DNA from: Actinomycetes bacterium
GTDB lineage: Bacteria > Bacillota > Sulfobacillia > Sulfobacillales > JAIMBI01
Assembly (NCBI GenBank): GCA_023565505.1
Contig: JAIMBI010000008.1
Span: 43,840 to 107,839 of the forward strand
Direction of reading: 5' to 3'
DNA: 64,000 bases
The first letter of the stretch is position 1. Each line of letters opens with the position of its first letter. The translations under genes were made by a program, and so were the position numbers. This document shows positions 16,972 to 25,359 of the stretch, piece by piece. The notes under the pieces were generated by a model. That model did not search any database and was not told the DNA's origin. It saw only the letters and a program-made list of their open reading frames with translations.

Positions 16972-17844
16972 CTAGCCGCCGGGCGGTCCTTCCCCGCCGG
17001 GAGGTCGCGCCTCCTCCCACACGGCGTCGACCTCCGCCCCCAGGAGGATGACGAACCCGACCAGGTAGAGGTAGAGCAGCGCGGAGATCACGCCGCCCAC
17101 GGCTCCGTAGACGCGGGCGTAGACCGCATAACGGGTGACGTAGGCCGAGAAGGCCCACGACAACAGCAGCCAGGCCCCCAGGGCCACGACGGTGCCGGCC
17201 GTGACGGGGCGGAACGGGCGGGGACGATCGGGCGCGACGGCGTAGACGCCGGCGAGCACGACGTCCATCAACCCTACCACCACGACCCACCGGACCACGT
17301 CGACCCATAGGGGGGCCGCCTTGATGCCCCACAGGGCCCGCGCCGCCACGGCGGCCGCGCTGGAGCCGGCCAACGTTGCCACACCGGCCACCACCAACGT
17401 CAAGCCCGCGACCAAGCCCATGGCGAGCGACAGGGCGTACGTGTTCCACCACCGGCGCCGGAAGGGGGGACCCAGACGGAACACATGGTTCATCGCGTCG
17501 ATGAGTTGCCGGAACGCTCCCGACATCCCCCACAGGAACCCGATCCCCCCCACCGAGAGGACGGCCGGCGACCCTCGGGCGGTGGTCTCGGCGACCGCCG
17601 CGAGGATGAGGGTCCGGACGGAGGGCGGCAGCAGGACGGCAGCGGGCCCCCCGAGGAATCGCTCGACCCGCTCGACGTGGAGCAGGCCCAGGAGACCGGT
17701 GACGAACAGGACCAGCGGGAAGAGCGCGAACAGGAAATTGTAGCCGAGCGCCGCCGCGTAGGCGCCCAGGTCGTCCTGCGCGATGCGTCGCAGCAACGCC
17801 ACGGAACGGCGGAAACCGGTCACCCCGCCCCACCACCGGGCCAT
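16972..17844 (-). CDS. YihY/BrkB family inner membrane protein
   Basis: The 290 residues start at ATG 17844 after AAGGAGGGG. Six hydrophobic helices begin with YAAALGYNFLFALFPLVLFVTGLLG, the hallmark of this family, followed by YGAVGGVISALLYLYLVGFVILLGAEVDA near the end. The C-terminus is a short Gly/Pro/Glu-rich tail. The older annotation as ribonuclease BN is wrong for the family; its true function (envelope or export related) is unsettled. Confidence 0.93.
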   Translation of the reverse strand: MARWWGGVTGFRRSVALLRRIAQDDLGAYAAALGYNFLFALFPLVLFVTGLLGLLHVERVERFLGGPAAVLLPPSVRTLILAAVAETTARGSPAVLSVGGIGFLWGMSGAFRQLIDAMNHVFRLGPPFRRRWWNTYALSLAMGLVAGLTLVVAGVATLAGSSAAAVAARALWGIKAAPLWVDVVRWVVVVGLMDVVLAGVYAVAPDRPRPFRPVTAGTVVALGAWLLLSWAFSAYVTRYAVYARVYGAVGGVISALLYLYLVGFVILLGAEVDAVWEEARPPGGEGPPGG

Positions 17845-17969
17845 GCCACCCCTCCTTCCGCTCGGCCCCGCTTCACGGCCCTGGAGACGTCGCTTCACTT
17901 TTTTTATTCTGAAAATCACATCCGGCGCGGCCGTCCCGCCGGCGGCCGGCGTCCCCGGGGAGGCATGGC

Positions 17970-18932
17970 ATGAGCGGCCGGGAGTCGTTTTGGCTCGTCA
18001 ACCTGCATCCCGAGCCTCTCGACGTGCGCGGCGAGGTTGCCGCGGGACTCGCGGCGACGCCCAAGCACCTGGCGCCCAAATTGTTCTACGATGCGGCCGG
18101 CTCCCGGCTCTTCGACCGCATCACCCGGCAGCCGGAATATTATCTCACCCGCACCGAAACCGACATTCTGCGGCGCTTCGGGGCGGAGATGGTGCGGTTA
18201 GCCCCGCGCGGCGCCGTCCTGGTGGAGCTGGGCAGCGGCACGAGCCGCAAGACGTGCTGGCTACTGGATCATTGGACGGCGGGCGACCTCTACGTCCCCG
18301 TGGACATCTCTGCCGACGCGCTCCGCATCGCCGCCCGGCGCCTCAAGCGGCGCTACCCGCACCTGGGGATCCGGGCCCTCGTGGCCGACTACACGGCTCC
18401 CGTGGCCTGGGAGAACTACGCGCCGTCGCCCCGTCTGGTGGCTTTCCTGGGATCGACCATCGGCAACTTCGAACCCGAAGCCGCCGTCCGGTTCCTGGCG
18501 CGGCTCGGCGCCGCCGTGCGGCCCGGCGGCGCCGTCCTGGTGGGCGTCGATCTCAAGAAGGACGTGGACGCGCTGCTGCGCGCGTACAACGATGCCGCGG
18601 GGGTCACCGCCCGGTTCAACCTCAACCTGTTGGCGCGCTGCAACCGGGAGCTGGGCGCCGACTTCGACCTGGGCGCCTTCGGCCATGCCGTCCGCTGGAA
18701 CGCCGCCGCCGGACGCATCGAGATGCACCTAGTGAGCCTCCGGGCTCAGGATGTCCGCGTCGCCGGCCGGTGCGTGCACTTCGCGGCCGGCGAGACCATC
18801 CACACGGAAAACTCCTACAAGTTCACGCCCGAGGAGTTCGAGCGACTGGCCGCGGCCGCCGGATTGGCCACGCGGCACATCTGGTTCGACGCCGACCGGC
18901 GGTTCGGAGTCTACGCGCTGGTTCCGCGCTGA
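17970..18932 (+). CDS. egtD: L-histidine N-alpha-methyltransferase (ergothioneine biosynthesis)
   Basis: EgtD trimethylates histidine to hercynine with SAM, the first step to ergothioneine. The 320 residues contain the family block PKHLAPKLFYDAAGSRLFD (31-49), then QPEYYLTRTE, the SAM motif VELGSGTSRKT, FLGSTIGNFEP and the C-terminal HTENSYKF. GGGGAGG precedes the start; an ATG five bases earlier is out of frame. EgtB, the sulfoxide synthase that normally accompanies it, is not in the window, so hercynine could be the end product or egtB lies elsewhere. Confidence 0.95.
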   Translation: MSGRESFWLVNLHPEPLDVRGEVAAGLAATPKHLAPKLFYDAAGSRLFDRITRQPEYYLTRTETDILRRFGAEMVRLAPRGAVLVELGSGTSRKTCWLLDHWTAGDLYVPVDISADALRIAARRLKRRYPHLGIRALVADYTAPVAWENYAPSPRLVAFLGSTIGNFEPEAAVRFLARLGAAVRPGGAVLVGVDLKKDVDALLRAYNDAAGVTARFNLNLLARCNRELGADFDLGAFGHAVRWNAAAGRIEMHLVSLRAQDVRVAGRCVHFAAGETIHTENSYKFTPEEFERLAAAAGLATRHIWFDADRRFGVYALVPR

Positions 18933-18944
18933 GCCGGGCGCGAC

Positions 18945-19099
18945 TCACTTTTGTGAGGCAGAACGTGGCAGAACGGGAATGATGTCGCAACGGACTTAAG
19001 GCGGCCGGGCACGAAGACAGCTCCTCAAACCCTGGGAGTCCCAAGGAGGAGCTCTAGCGTGAGCGTAGCGCAAGGCGCAAGCCGCCCCCCTTGACAAGA
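18945..19099. repeat. Short tandem and inverted repeats between egtD and the transposase relic
   Basis: GGCAGAACG occurs twice in tandem near 18957-18976 (GAGGCAGAACGTGGCAGAACG), and AGCTCCT (19019-19025) is inverted as AGGAGCT (19047-19053) with a 21-base loop. Such structure could be the remains of an insertion-sequence end, but no matching inverted copy was found at the other side near 20250. Confidence 0.35.
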
Positions 19100-20230
19100 C
19101 CGTGTTGACCCAGCTGGTGCAGGAGACCTAGTGGGCCGGACTGAGGGCCACCGGCGTGCCGACGGACGTGGGGGTGATCGAACAGGCTGTCGAGGGCCTC
19201 GTGCGCCGGCCGGGGCAGCAGGTGGTGACGGCCTGGGCCGCCGCGGTCGGGCCGGCGGCGGGCCCGCGGTGTGCGGTCTGTGGTGTTCCCTTGCGGTGTG
19301 TCGATCCGGCGCGGCCGGTGACGGTGACCGGCATCTTTGGGACCTACGCGTTTGCGGCGTCCGTACTAGGTCTGCCCGGCGGGGCATGAGTCGGCGACGC
19401 CGGCCGACGCGGCGTGGGGTTTGGGGCCGGGGCGGGTGAGCCGACGTTGGCGGAGCAGCTGTGTCGGCCGGCGGTGGAGACCCCGTTCAACCGGGGGGCT
19501 GCGTCGGCGCAGGCGCTGCTGGCCGCGGCGGTCGACGGCGAGACCCTCCGTCGGCTCACGGATGGGGTGGGGTCGGTGGCGGAGGCCGCCGAGCACGCGG
19601 CGCAAGCGGCGGGGGCGGCGGGGCGGATGCCGGCGCCGACGGGGCCGGGACCGGCCGGCTTGCTGGTGGCCATGGCTGAGGCGATGGTTCCCACCGACAG
19701 GGCGTGGCACGCAGCCAAAGTGGGCCTGTGTCAGGCCTTGCGCCGAACCCGCGCCGGAACGTGGGCCCGGACGGGGACTCCCGACGCCTGTGTCGGGTTG
19801 GAAGCGCGCCAGCGCCTGGATGCGCAGGACGCCGCCCAGGGGTGGAGAGTCGGCCGTGCCAGCTGATCGTATTCCTGGGCGACGGGGCCCACTGGACCCG
19901 GGACGACGCGCGGGCATATTTCGGCGGGCCCGGCAAACCGGTGGTCGCGATGCTGAATTATCACCACGCGGCCTAACATGTGTGAGCCGTCGCCCATGCC
20001 CTGTATCCGGAGGTCGCGGCCGCGTGGGCCGGGCCGCTGCTCGCGGACTTACCCCAGCAGGGGCCGGCGCCGTAGCAGGCCGCGTTGGCGGCGCTCGCCC
20101 CGTCCGATGCGGCGGCGGCCGCCGTGGTGCGGCGCCCAAGCCGTCGCCACCCTCCGCGCGTGGCATCGGTTGGGGCCCTGGGGAGGCGTTGGGGGCGAGT
20201 CGGCCGCTGACCAGCGGGTGCCGCCGCGGC
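19100..20230 (+). pseudogene. Decayed transposase, ISKra4-like
   Basis: Pieces of one protein can be followed through two frames. In the first frame, AVEGLVRRPGQQ and CAVCGVPLRCVDPARPVTV...GIFGTY match the N-terminal zinc-knuckle region of ISKra4-type transposases, followed by a long helical part (19414-19866). In the third frame, VFLGDGAHWTRDDARAYF, LNYHHAA and HV-AVAHALYPEV match the GDGA.W / D.YHA..H / A.ALYP catalytic region. Lesions include TAG at 19129, TGA at 19387, a frame change near 19860, TAA at 19974, TGA at 19983 and TAG at 20073. It is certainly inactive. Confidence 0.7.
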
Positions 20231-20511
20231 GTCGCTGTTCCGCGTGCCCACAATCGTGAGGCGCACCCGGTGAGCCGGCTACCCTATACACCGCCAGTCC
20301 GATGCGCTATGTTAGGACCGACCAGGGGTCGTCACCAAGCCCGGCCCCCCGTGGGGTTCCGACGGCATCGCGCCCGATGCACCCATGCGCGAGCCGTACG
20401 CCCCCACTTCGTCCAGGGCGCCTCGGGCGGGCCGCACAGGCGGCTCCTGTCGGCGCGAGGCCCTCGGGCTGTCCGCTGATCTGGGCAACACCGCAAGGAG
20501 GGAACCCTTGG

Positions 20512-21099
20512 ATGGCAGCCAGACCGCCACAGCGAGCCGGCTGGACACGCCGAGACGTCTTCAACTGGGTCCTCAACATCGTCATGGGACTCATCGCTCT
20601 CATCGTCGCCATCCCGGTCATCGGTGCCCTGCTCACCCCCGCGTTCGCCAAGAGCGCCGAGCAGTGGGTCAAGCTCGGCAAGGCGAGCGCCTTGCAGCAG
20701 GCCTCCCTCGCAGCCGGAAGCCACGGCGTCGGCGGCGTGGCGAAAACGTCGTACACCTACACGGCCGTGGACCACTGGGCCAAGACGCTGGTCTCCGACT
20801 ACACGTACACCCGCTACATCGGCGGCGACTGCCCGTTCTTCATCCTGTCGCCCATCTGCACGCACCTCGGCTGTCACGTCGACTGGGTGCCCGCGGAGAA
20901 CCAGTTCCACTGTCCCTGCCACGGCAGCGTGTACACCATCGACGGTTTGAACGTGTCCGGCCCGGCTCCCCTCCCGCTGGGCGTCTTCCGGTGGAAGCTC
21001 GTCAACGGCGACGTGTACATCGCCATCGAGTCGACCCAGACGCACGCCGCCCCGCGGGCCCGCGGCGGCCCGGCGACACCGTGCTTGAAGCAGGCCTGA
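20512..21099 (+). CDS. Rieske [2Fe-2S] protein
   Basis: The 195-residue protein has a short N-terminal segment containing RR (13-14), one membrane helix (about 20-43) and a Rieske domain. Box 1 is CTHLGC (Cys116, His118, Cys121) and box 2 is CPCHGS (Cys134, Cys136, His137), giving two Cys and two His ligands plus the disulfide pair typical of bc-type complexes. AAGGAGGG precedes the ATG; the longer upstream reading is not protein-like. Cytochrome b and c subunits are not adjacent, so it is either an orphan QcrA-like subunit or a separate electron carrier. A strong terminator closes the unit. Confidence 0.93.
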   Translation: MAARPPQRAGWTRRDVFNWVLNIVMGLIALIVAIPVIGALLTPAFAKSAEQWVKLGKASALQQASLAAGSHGVGGVAKTSYTYTAVDHWAKTLVSDYTYTRYIGGDCPFFILSPICTHLGCHVDWVPAENQFHCPCHGSVYTIDGLNVSGPAPLPLGVFRWKLVNGDVYIAIESTQTHAAPRARGGPATPCLKQA

Positions 21100-21125
21100 G
21101 GGTCGCGCTCGGCGGGCCCAGACGA

Positions 21126-21167
21126 CGGCGGCTCCGGTTCGCTCCGGAGCCGCCGCTGCGTTTTTTT
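21126..21167 (+). terminator. Rho-independent terminator of the Rieske gene
   Basis: CGGCGGCTCCGG (21126-21137) pairs with CCGGAGCCGCCG (21144-21155) around a six-base loop. After CTGCG come seven T (21161-21167). Confidence 0.92.
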
Positions 21168-21206
21168 CGCCCCGCCATCGCACCCCGCGGGACCCATCAC
21201 GTTTCT

Positions 21207-21224
21207 AAAAAAGCGAAGACTCGC
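21207..21224 (-). terminator. Terminator of the ferredoxin gene
   Basis: Reading left, GCGA-GTCT-TCGC (21224-21213) forms a short hairpin followed immediately by six T (21212-21207), 42 bases after the ferredoxin stop. Confidence 0.65.
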
Positions 21225-21265
21225 GCCGTGGAGGCCGCCGCACGGCTCGGCGCCGGACGCCGACA

Positions 21266-21541
21266 CTAGCGGTTCTTCTTGTAATAGTCCGCGTTGATTT
21301 GGATGTACTCCTTGAATTCCTCCGGAAGCTCCTCGTCCATGAAGATGGCTTCGACGGGGCACTCGGGCACGCACGCACCGCAGTCGATGCACACGTCGGG
21401 GTCGATGTAGAGCTGAGGGGCCGCTTCGAACGCTTCCTCGCCGTCAATGTTCTTGGCAGGGTGGATGCAGTCGACGGGACAGACCTCCACACAGCTCTGG
21501 TCTTTCGTGCCGACGCAGCGACTGGTGATTACGTGGGGCAT
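21266..21541 (-). CDS. 7Fe-type ferredoxin
   Basis: The 91-residue electron carrier has Cys9, Cys17, Cys21 and Cys25 in a C-x7-C-x3-C-P arrangement for a [3Fe-4S] (or 4Fe) cluster, and Cys51, Cys54, Cys57, Cys61 (CIDCGACVPECP) for a [4Fe-4S] cluster. This is the pattern of seven-iron ferredoxins of actinobacteria and thermophilic Bacillota. AGAGGAGG lies before the ATG, and a good promoter lies upstream. The C-terminal tail EYIQINADYYKKNR is charged. The partner enzymes are unknown. Confidence 0.95.
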   Translation of the reverse strand: MPHVITSRCVGTKDQSCVEVCPVDCIHPAKNIDGEEAFEAAPQLYIDPDVCIDCGACVPECPVEAIFMDEELPEEFKEYIQINADYYKKNR

Positions 21542-21586
21542 GTCAGTCCTCCTCTAGCTAGGTGGAGCAGGAGAATCATTGGGTCT

Positions 21587-21615
21587 AGTATATACAAGGG
21601 TTTTGCCGGTGTCAT
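21587..21615 (-). promoter_or_regulatory. Promoter of the ferredoxin gene
   Basis: Reading left, ATGACA (21615-21610) and TATACT (21592-21587) are spaced by 17 bases, 46 bases before the start codon. This is close to the vegetative consensus. Confidence 0.75.
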
Positions 21616-21784
21616 GGTGTGGGCGGCACACGCGTCCCCACTTACCAGTTCCTGTCGCTTATGCCACAATGGGGCCAAGCGGCCGGCGGTCGAACCGCGG
21701 CCGATCCGGCGGCCGAAGGCGACGGTTCAGGAATCGGCGCGGCTTTCGAGTGGTAGGCGCCACGCACCCAAAGGAGGGTGAATC

Positions 21785-22063
21785 ATGGGCGACCGGACGT
21801 GGGATCGGATGGGCGGGCTGGCGGTGGGTGTCGTGCTCGGACTCGTAGCCGGGCTTTTGCTGGCGCCGCGGGCCGGGGATGAGATGCGTCGTCAGCTGAG
21901 GAACAAAGCGCAGGACTCGGTGGATCAGATCCGCCACTCCGTCGTCGACCTGCAGAAGCAAATCCGTGAACAGGGGCGTTCGTGGCTGAATCGGGAGACC
22001 CCGCTCCAGGCCAGCCGTGCCGCGACGCCCGACGCTCAGACCGACACCCCGCCGGAAGCGTAG
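21785..22063 (+). CDS. YtxH-domain protein
   Basis: The 92 residues start after AAAGGAGGGTG. The membrane helix GGLAVGVVLGLVAGLLLAPRAGDEMR (10-35), with the LLLAP.SG..TR-like turn, defines the YtxH family. An amphipathic helix follows (RNKAQDSVDQIRHSVVDLQ) and then a polar tail. YtxH-type genes are often general-stress genes next to DUF948 genes, as here. The molecular role is unknown. Confidence 0.88.
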   Translation: MGDRTWDRMGGLAVGVVLGLVAGLLLAPRAGDEMRRQLRNKAQDSVDQIRHSVVDLQKQIREQGRSWLNRETPLQASRAATPDAQTDTPPEA

Positions 22064-22071
22064 ATGCGGCG

Positions 22072-22506
22072 ATGGGTGGTTCGGCGCTCTTGGATGTCCT
22101 GGCACTCGCGACGGCCGTGCTCGCGCTCGCGGCCGTCGCCGCGCTGGGGCTGGTGGTGCTCACCGTCCGGCGCCTGGGGCGCCTAGAACAGCGCCTCAGG
22201 CAAGATTTGGAGGACATCCGGGCCGAAGTCGTGCGCGCCGTCCGCCAGGTTCACGAAACCAGCTCGTTGGTCTCCAAGACCGTCGACCGTTACGGAACGG
22301 GGGCCCAATACGTCGGCTGGGCGGTTCAGGCCGTCAACGGGCTGCGACAGCAGCGCGCCCCCGAAGCGTCCGGCTCCGGCGTCGGCCGGTGGGTGCGGAC
22401 GGCCCTCGGGCTGGGGTGGCTCTTGTGGCGGGCGGCCAATCCGGAGCGGCCCGGTCGGCCCGGGGAGGCTCCCGGTAACCGGTCCCGGCCGGGCGCGAAC
22501 CCCTAG
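22072..22506 (+). CDS. DUF948-family membrane protein
   Basis: The 144 residues begin 8 bases after the YtxH stop. One N-terminal helix (LLDVLALATAVLALAAVAALGLVVL) is followed by a coiled-coil-like segment RLGRLEQRLRQDLEDIRAE and a family-like ending with VGWAVQAVNGL. The ribosome site is weak, so translational coupling to ytxH is likely. Its TAG stop shares CTAG with the convergent gene. Confidence 0.8.
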   Translation: MGGSALLDVLALATAVLALAAVAALGLVVLTVRRLGRLEQRLRQDLEDIRAEVVRAVRQVHETSSLVSKTVDRYGTGAQYVGWAVQAVNGLRQQRAPEASGSGVGRWVRTALGLGWLLWRAANPERPGRPGEAPGNRSRPGANP

Positions 22507-22757
22507 CCGGACGGCGTCTCGGATCGCCGCCGCTGGGGACGCTTGGGCCGCGCCCGGACGCGGAGCTTGGACGACTGCCCCCCTTTGAGCACGGTGAAGG
22601 GACGGTGTCCGCGCCGCATCGCCCGACGTCCCTGGCCGCGCGAGCCCCGCCACGTCGCCACCAGCAGCGCCGCGATAGCGGCGATGAGCAGGACGCTCAC
22701 GGCGTCGATGGCCATCGACACCGTCGTTGTGCTGCCCACCATCCCGACCCCGGCCAT
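22503..22757 (-). CDS. Small membrane protein, unknown function
   Basis: This encodes 84 residues from the ATG at 22757. One hydrophobic helix (SMAIDAVSVLLIAAIAALLVATW, about 14-36) is followed by a very basic tail (RRAMRRGHRPFTVLKGG and RARPKRPQRRRS). It could contact nucleic acid or phospholipid at the membrane. The convergent overlap with the DUF948 gene and a plausible codon pattern support it, but no homologue was recognised. Confidence 0.5.
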   Translation of the reverse strand: MAGVGMVGSTTTVSMAIDAVSVLLIAAIAALLVATWRGSRGQGRRAMRRGHRPFTVLKGGQSSKLRVRARPKRPQRRRSETPSG

Positions 22758-22812
22758 CTCCGCGCGCCCCCTCCCCGCAGTCCTCCGCGCCGTCGACGCG
22801 ACGTCGTTGGTC

Positions 22813-23445
22813 TCATTGTAATTCGTCCGGCCCCGTGAAAAAGGTTCCGGTCGCAAGTTTTGCTTGATCCGCCCAGCATGCCAGAAAGTTCGCGGCCGAC
22901 CCCGCCGGGCACAGGGTCAGGCGGGCAGCCACCGGCACGTCCGGAGGGAACCACCACGGCCCTCCCGCCTCGAAGCCGGCGGCCGCCAACGGGATGCCCG
23001 CGCGCCGGCTTGCGGCCTCGAGCAGGGACGCGACCACGCGGCGCGCCGCCTCGGGGGCCGCCTGCAGCAGGAAGAAGCTGTGGCCCGCGCCACTGTCGGG
23101 ATGGCGGACCGTCGTCTTCGACGGCCAGAAAACATACCCGATCCCCCGCGACCTGGCGAGCCTGGCGACGGCCGCCTCCAGCACGCGGATGGCGCGGGCC
23201 CGTGCGGCGTTGCCGTTCTTGTTGTCCCAGTCCAAAGCCGTCCACGGGAAGACGGCGGGATGGGCCGGGTCGTACTGCACCGCCACCCAGGCGTCGGGGT
23301 GGCGGCGAGCCCACCCCGGGACCGCCGCCCAGGGCCGGGCGCCGCGGCCTTCGGCAATGGCGTGCCCGTCCGGGGCGACCAGGAACAGCGTCGCTCCCGG
23401 CGGGCAGACCGAACGCCAGAGGCGCTCCCAGGGGCCGCCCGTCAC
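22813..23445 (-). CDS. Protein of unknown function coupled to an SDR
   Basis: The most likely start is GTG at 23445, which shares GTGA with the stop of the upstream SDR and gives 210 residues. The sequence is soluble with many aromatic residues: WVAVQYDPAHPAVFPWTALDW, YVFWPSKTT and GAGHSFFLLQAAPEA. No signal peptide, membrane segment or catalytic signature was recognised. Overlap with the SDR suggests a shared pathway. Confidence 0.65.
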   Translation of the reverse strand: MTGGPWERLWRSVCPPGATLFLVAPDGHAIAEGRGARPWAAVPGWARRHPDAWVAVQYDPAHPAVFPWTALDWDNKNGNAARARAIRVLEAAVARLARSRGIGYVFWPSKTTVRHPDSGAGHSFFLLQAAPEAARRVVASLLEAASRRAGIPLAAAGFEAGGPWWFPPDVPVAARLTLCPAGSAANFLACWADQAKLATGTFFTGPDELQ

Positions 23446-24356
23446 GGCCCGGGGTCCGGTGCCCGGCGCACCGACCGCGCAGGCAGTTCCCCCTGGCGTT
23501 GGTCGGCTTCCAGCCAATACCACACCTCGCCGGCTTCCTGACGGGTGCGCCGGATGACGGCACGTTCACCCCAGGCCGGAACCCAGACCGGCGTGCCCAC
23601 GGGAAGGACCGTCTCGGCCAACGGGTGGGTCGTCGATCCCGGGACGGGACCCCATCCCGGACCGAAACTCACTTCCACCACTTGGCCCGTGAGGAAGCGG
23701 GACCGTTCGTCGAGCAAAAACCGGACGACATGGGCGACATCGCCCCCGGTCGGCTCCGGTCCCTCGCCCTGAGGAGCCTCCTTCGCCGCCCCTTTGATGT
23801 CGCTGGGACAGACCATATTGCAGGTGATGCCCCAGCGGGCCTCCTCCAGGGCAACCGTCCGCGTGAGCGACGCCAGAGCCGCCTTGGCCGCCGCATACGC
23901 CCCGTGCTGGGCCCATCCGGCCGCCTGGCCGGCGCCGACGAATCCGACGTTGACGATGCGCCCGTACCGGGCCGCCCGCATCGCCGGCAGGGCGCGACGG
24001 ATGAGCCGGAACGGCGCCGTCACGTTGCCCAGGAACATGGCGTCGAACATGGCGTCCGACGTCTCGCCGACTCCGACGGGGTCCCGCACGTACGGCCCGG
24101 CGTTGTTGACGAGCACGTCGAGCCGGCCCAGCCGGTCGAGCACCACTTCCACGGGATCCGGCCCGGCGTCGGGAGCCAACGGATCCCACGGCACGACCAG
24201 GGCCTCCGGATGCCGTGCGTCGGCTCGGGCCCACGCACGCACACCCTCGTCGGCCCGGCGGGTCGTGACCGCCACCGTGTAGCCGTGGTCACGGAGGACC
24301 TCGGCGACGGCGCGTCCGAGTCCTCTCGCCCCGGCGGTGACCAGAGCCACCCGCAT
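23442..24356 (-). CDS. Short-chain dehydrogenase/reductase with C-terminal extension
   Basis: From the ATG at 24356 the protein has 304 residues. The cofactor loop is TAGARGLG (TGxxxGxG-like with Ala in second place), NNAG is present, and the active-site pair is Tyr and Lys in YAAAKAAL. SDRs of this length usually end near 250; about 60 extra residues (PVWVPAWGERAVIRRT...YWLEADQRQGELPARS) form an added domain that looks like a small beta barrel. The substrate is unknown. Confidence 0.88.
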   Translation of the reverse strand: MRVALVTAGARGLGRAVAEVLRDHGYTVAVTTRRADEGVRAWARADARHPEALVVPWDPLAPDAGPDPVEVVLDRLGRLDVLVNNAGPYVRDPVGVGETSDAMFDAMFLGNVTAPFRLIRRALPAMRAARYGRIVNVGFVGAGQAAGWAQHGAYAAAKAALASLTRTVALEEARWGITCNMVCPSDIKGAAKEAPQGEGPEPTGGDVAHVVRFLLDERSRFLTGQVVEVSFGPGWGPVPGSTTHPLAETVLPVGTPVWVPAWGERAVIRRTRQEAGEVWYWLEADQRQGELPARSVRRAPDPGP

Positions 24357-24512
24357 GTCGCCCGCTCCCCCCACGGCCGAATACTGCTCCGATTCTAGCA
24401 AACGCCGCCCGGCGGCACATCTTGACGGACCGAGAACGCCTCTCTACGCTCATGTCACGAACCGCACCCGCGGGCTGGGGAGTCCGGCCCCGGCGACGAG
24501 GGAGGAGACGCG

Positions 24513-25253
24513 ATGTCCACCACCGAGCATCGGCTGGCGGTCGTCACAGGGGCCAGCGGCGGGCTGGGGCGCGCTCTCGCGGTGGAGCTGGCCCGGCGGG
24601 GTTTCGATGTCGCCGTCGCCGCCCGCAGCCCGGAACGCCTGGCCGAGACCGGTCGTCGGGTGGAGGCCGAGGGCCGCCGGGCCTTCGTGGGCGTCGGGGA
24701 CGTCACCGACTGGGCCTTTGTGTCTGCATGGGCCCGCACCGTGGTCGACCAGGCAGGTCCGCCCACCGTCGTGGTCAACAACGCCGGGCAATTTGTCACC
24801 GGCTCCCTGGTGGATCAGGATCCGGCCGCCCTCGCGGGGATGCTGAGCGTCGCCACGGTGGGAGCGGCCTTCGTCGTCAAGGCGTTCCTCCCGGCCATGC
24901 TGGCGAAGGGATCCGGGCACATCGTCAACGTGGTGTCGGGGGCGGCGGCCCCGGGCGCGGCGGCGCACCCGCGCGACACTTCGACGGGCTACATCGTGGC
25001 CAAGCGGGCGCTCGCAACCCTCGGGCACACGTTGCGCCTCGAACTCAGGGGGCGCGGCATCCGCGTCACCAACGTCTATCCCGTGGCGTTCGCCAGCGCG
25101 ACCGACCTCGACGACTCCGACGAAGCGGTGCGCGCCGCCTACGGCGACCGCCCGGTCCTCTCCCTGCGTCAGGTAACCGACGCCGTCATCCGCCTGCTCG
25201 ACCCCGATCGCCCGGTCGTCGACGAAGTGGTCCTCAGCGCCGAACCGCTCTGA
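24513..25253 (+). CDS. Short-chain dehydrogenase/reductase
   Basis: This 246-residue classical SDR has TGASGGLG (12-19), NNAG, the Ser of VVSGAA and YIVAKRAL carrying the Tyr-x3-Lys pair. ARSPERL after the second strand suggests NADP preference. GGGAGGAG precedes the ATG. It is divergent from the preceding SDR and upstream of asnB by 106 bases, with no evident pathway link. Confidence 0.9.
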   Translation: MSTTEHRLAVVTGASGGLGRALAVELARRGFDVAVAARSPERLAETGRRVEAEGRRAFVGVGDVTDWAFVSAWARTVVDQAGPPTVVVNNAGQFVTGSLVDQDPAALAGMLSVATVGAAFVVKAFLPAMLAKGSGHIVNVVSGAAAPGAAAHPRDTSTGYIVAKRALATLGHTLRLELRGRGIRVTNVYPVAFASATDLDDSDEAVRAAYGDRPVLSLRQVTDAVIRLLDPDRPVVDEVVLSAEPL

Positions 25254-25359
25254 ACCCCCCCGAGCTTCCAGGATTTTCTGGTGCCGGCCCTCCCGCACGG
25301 GCCGTGCCCTCTCCGTATAGGGTATGGGCGCAGCAATCCGAAGCGGGAGGCAGGACGAC

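Noticed and set aside
16972..17844. Ribonuclease BN
   Set aside because: This is an obsolete name for the YihY membrane family; there is no nuclease motif.
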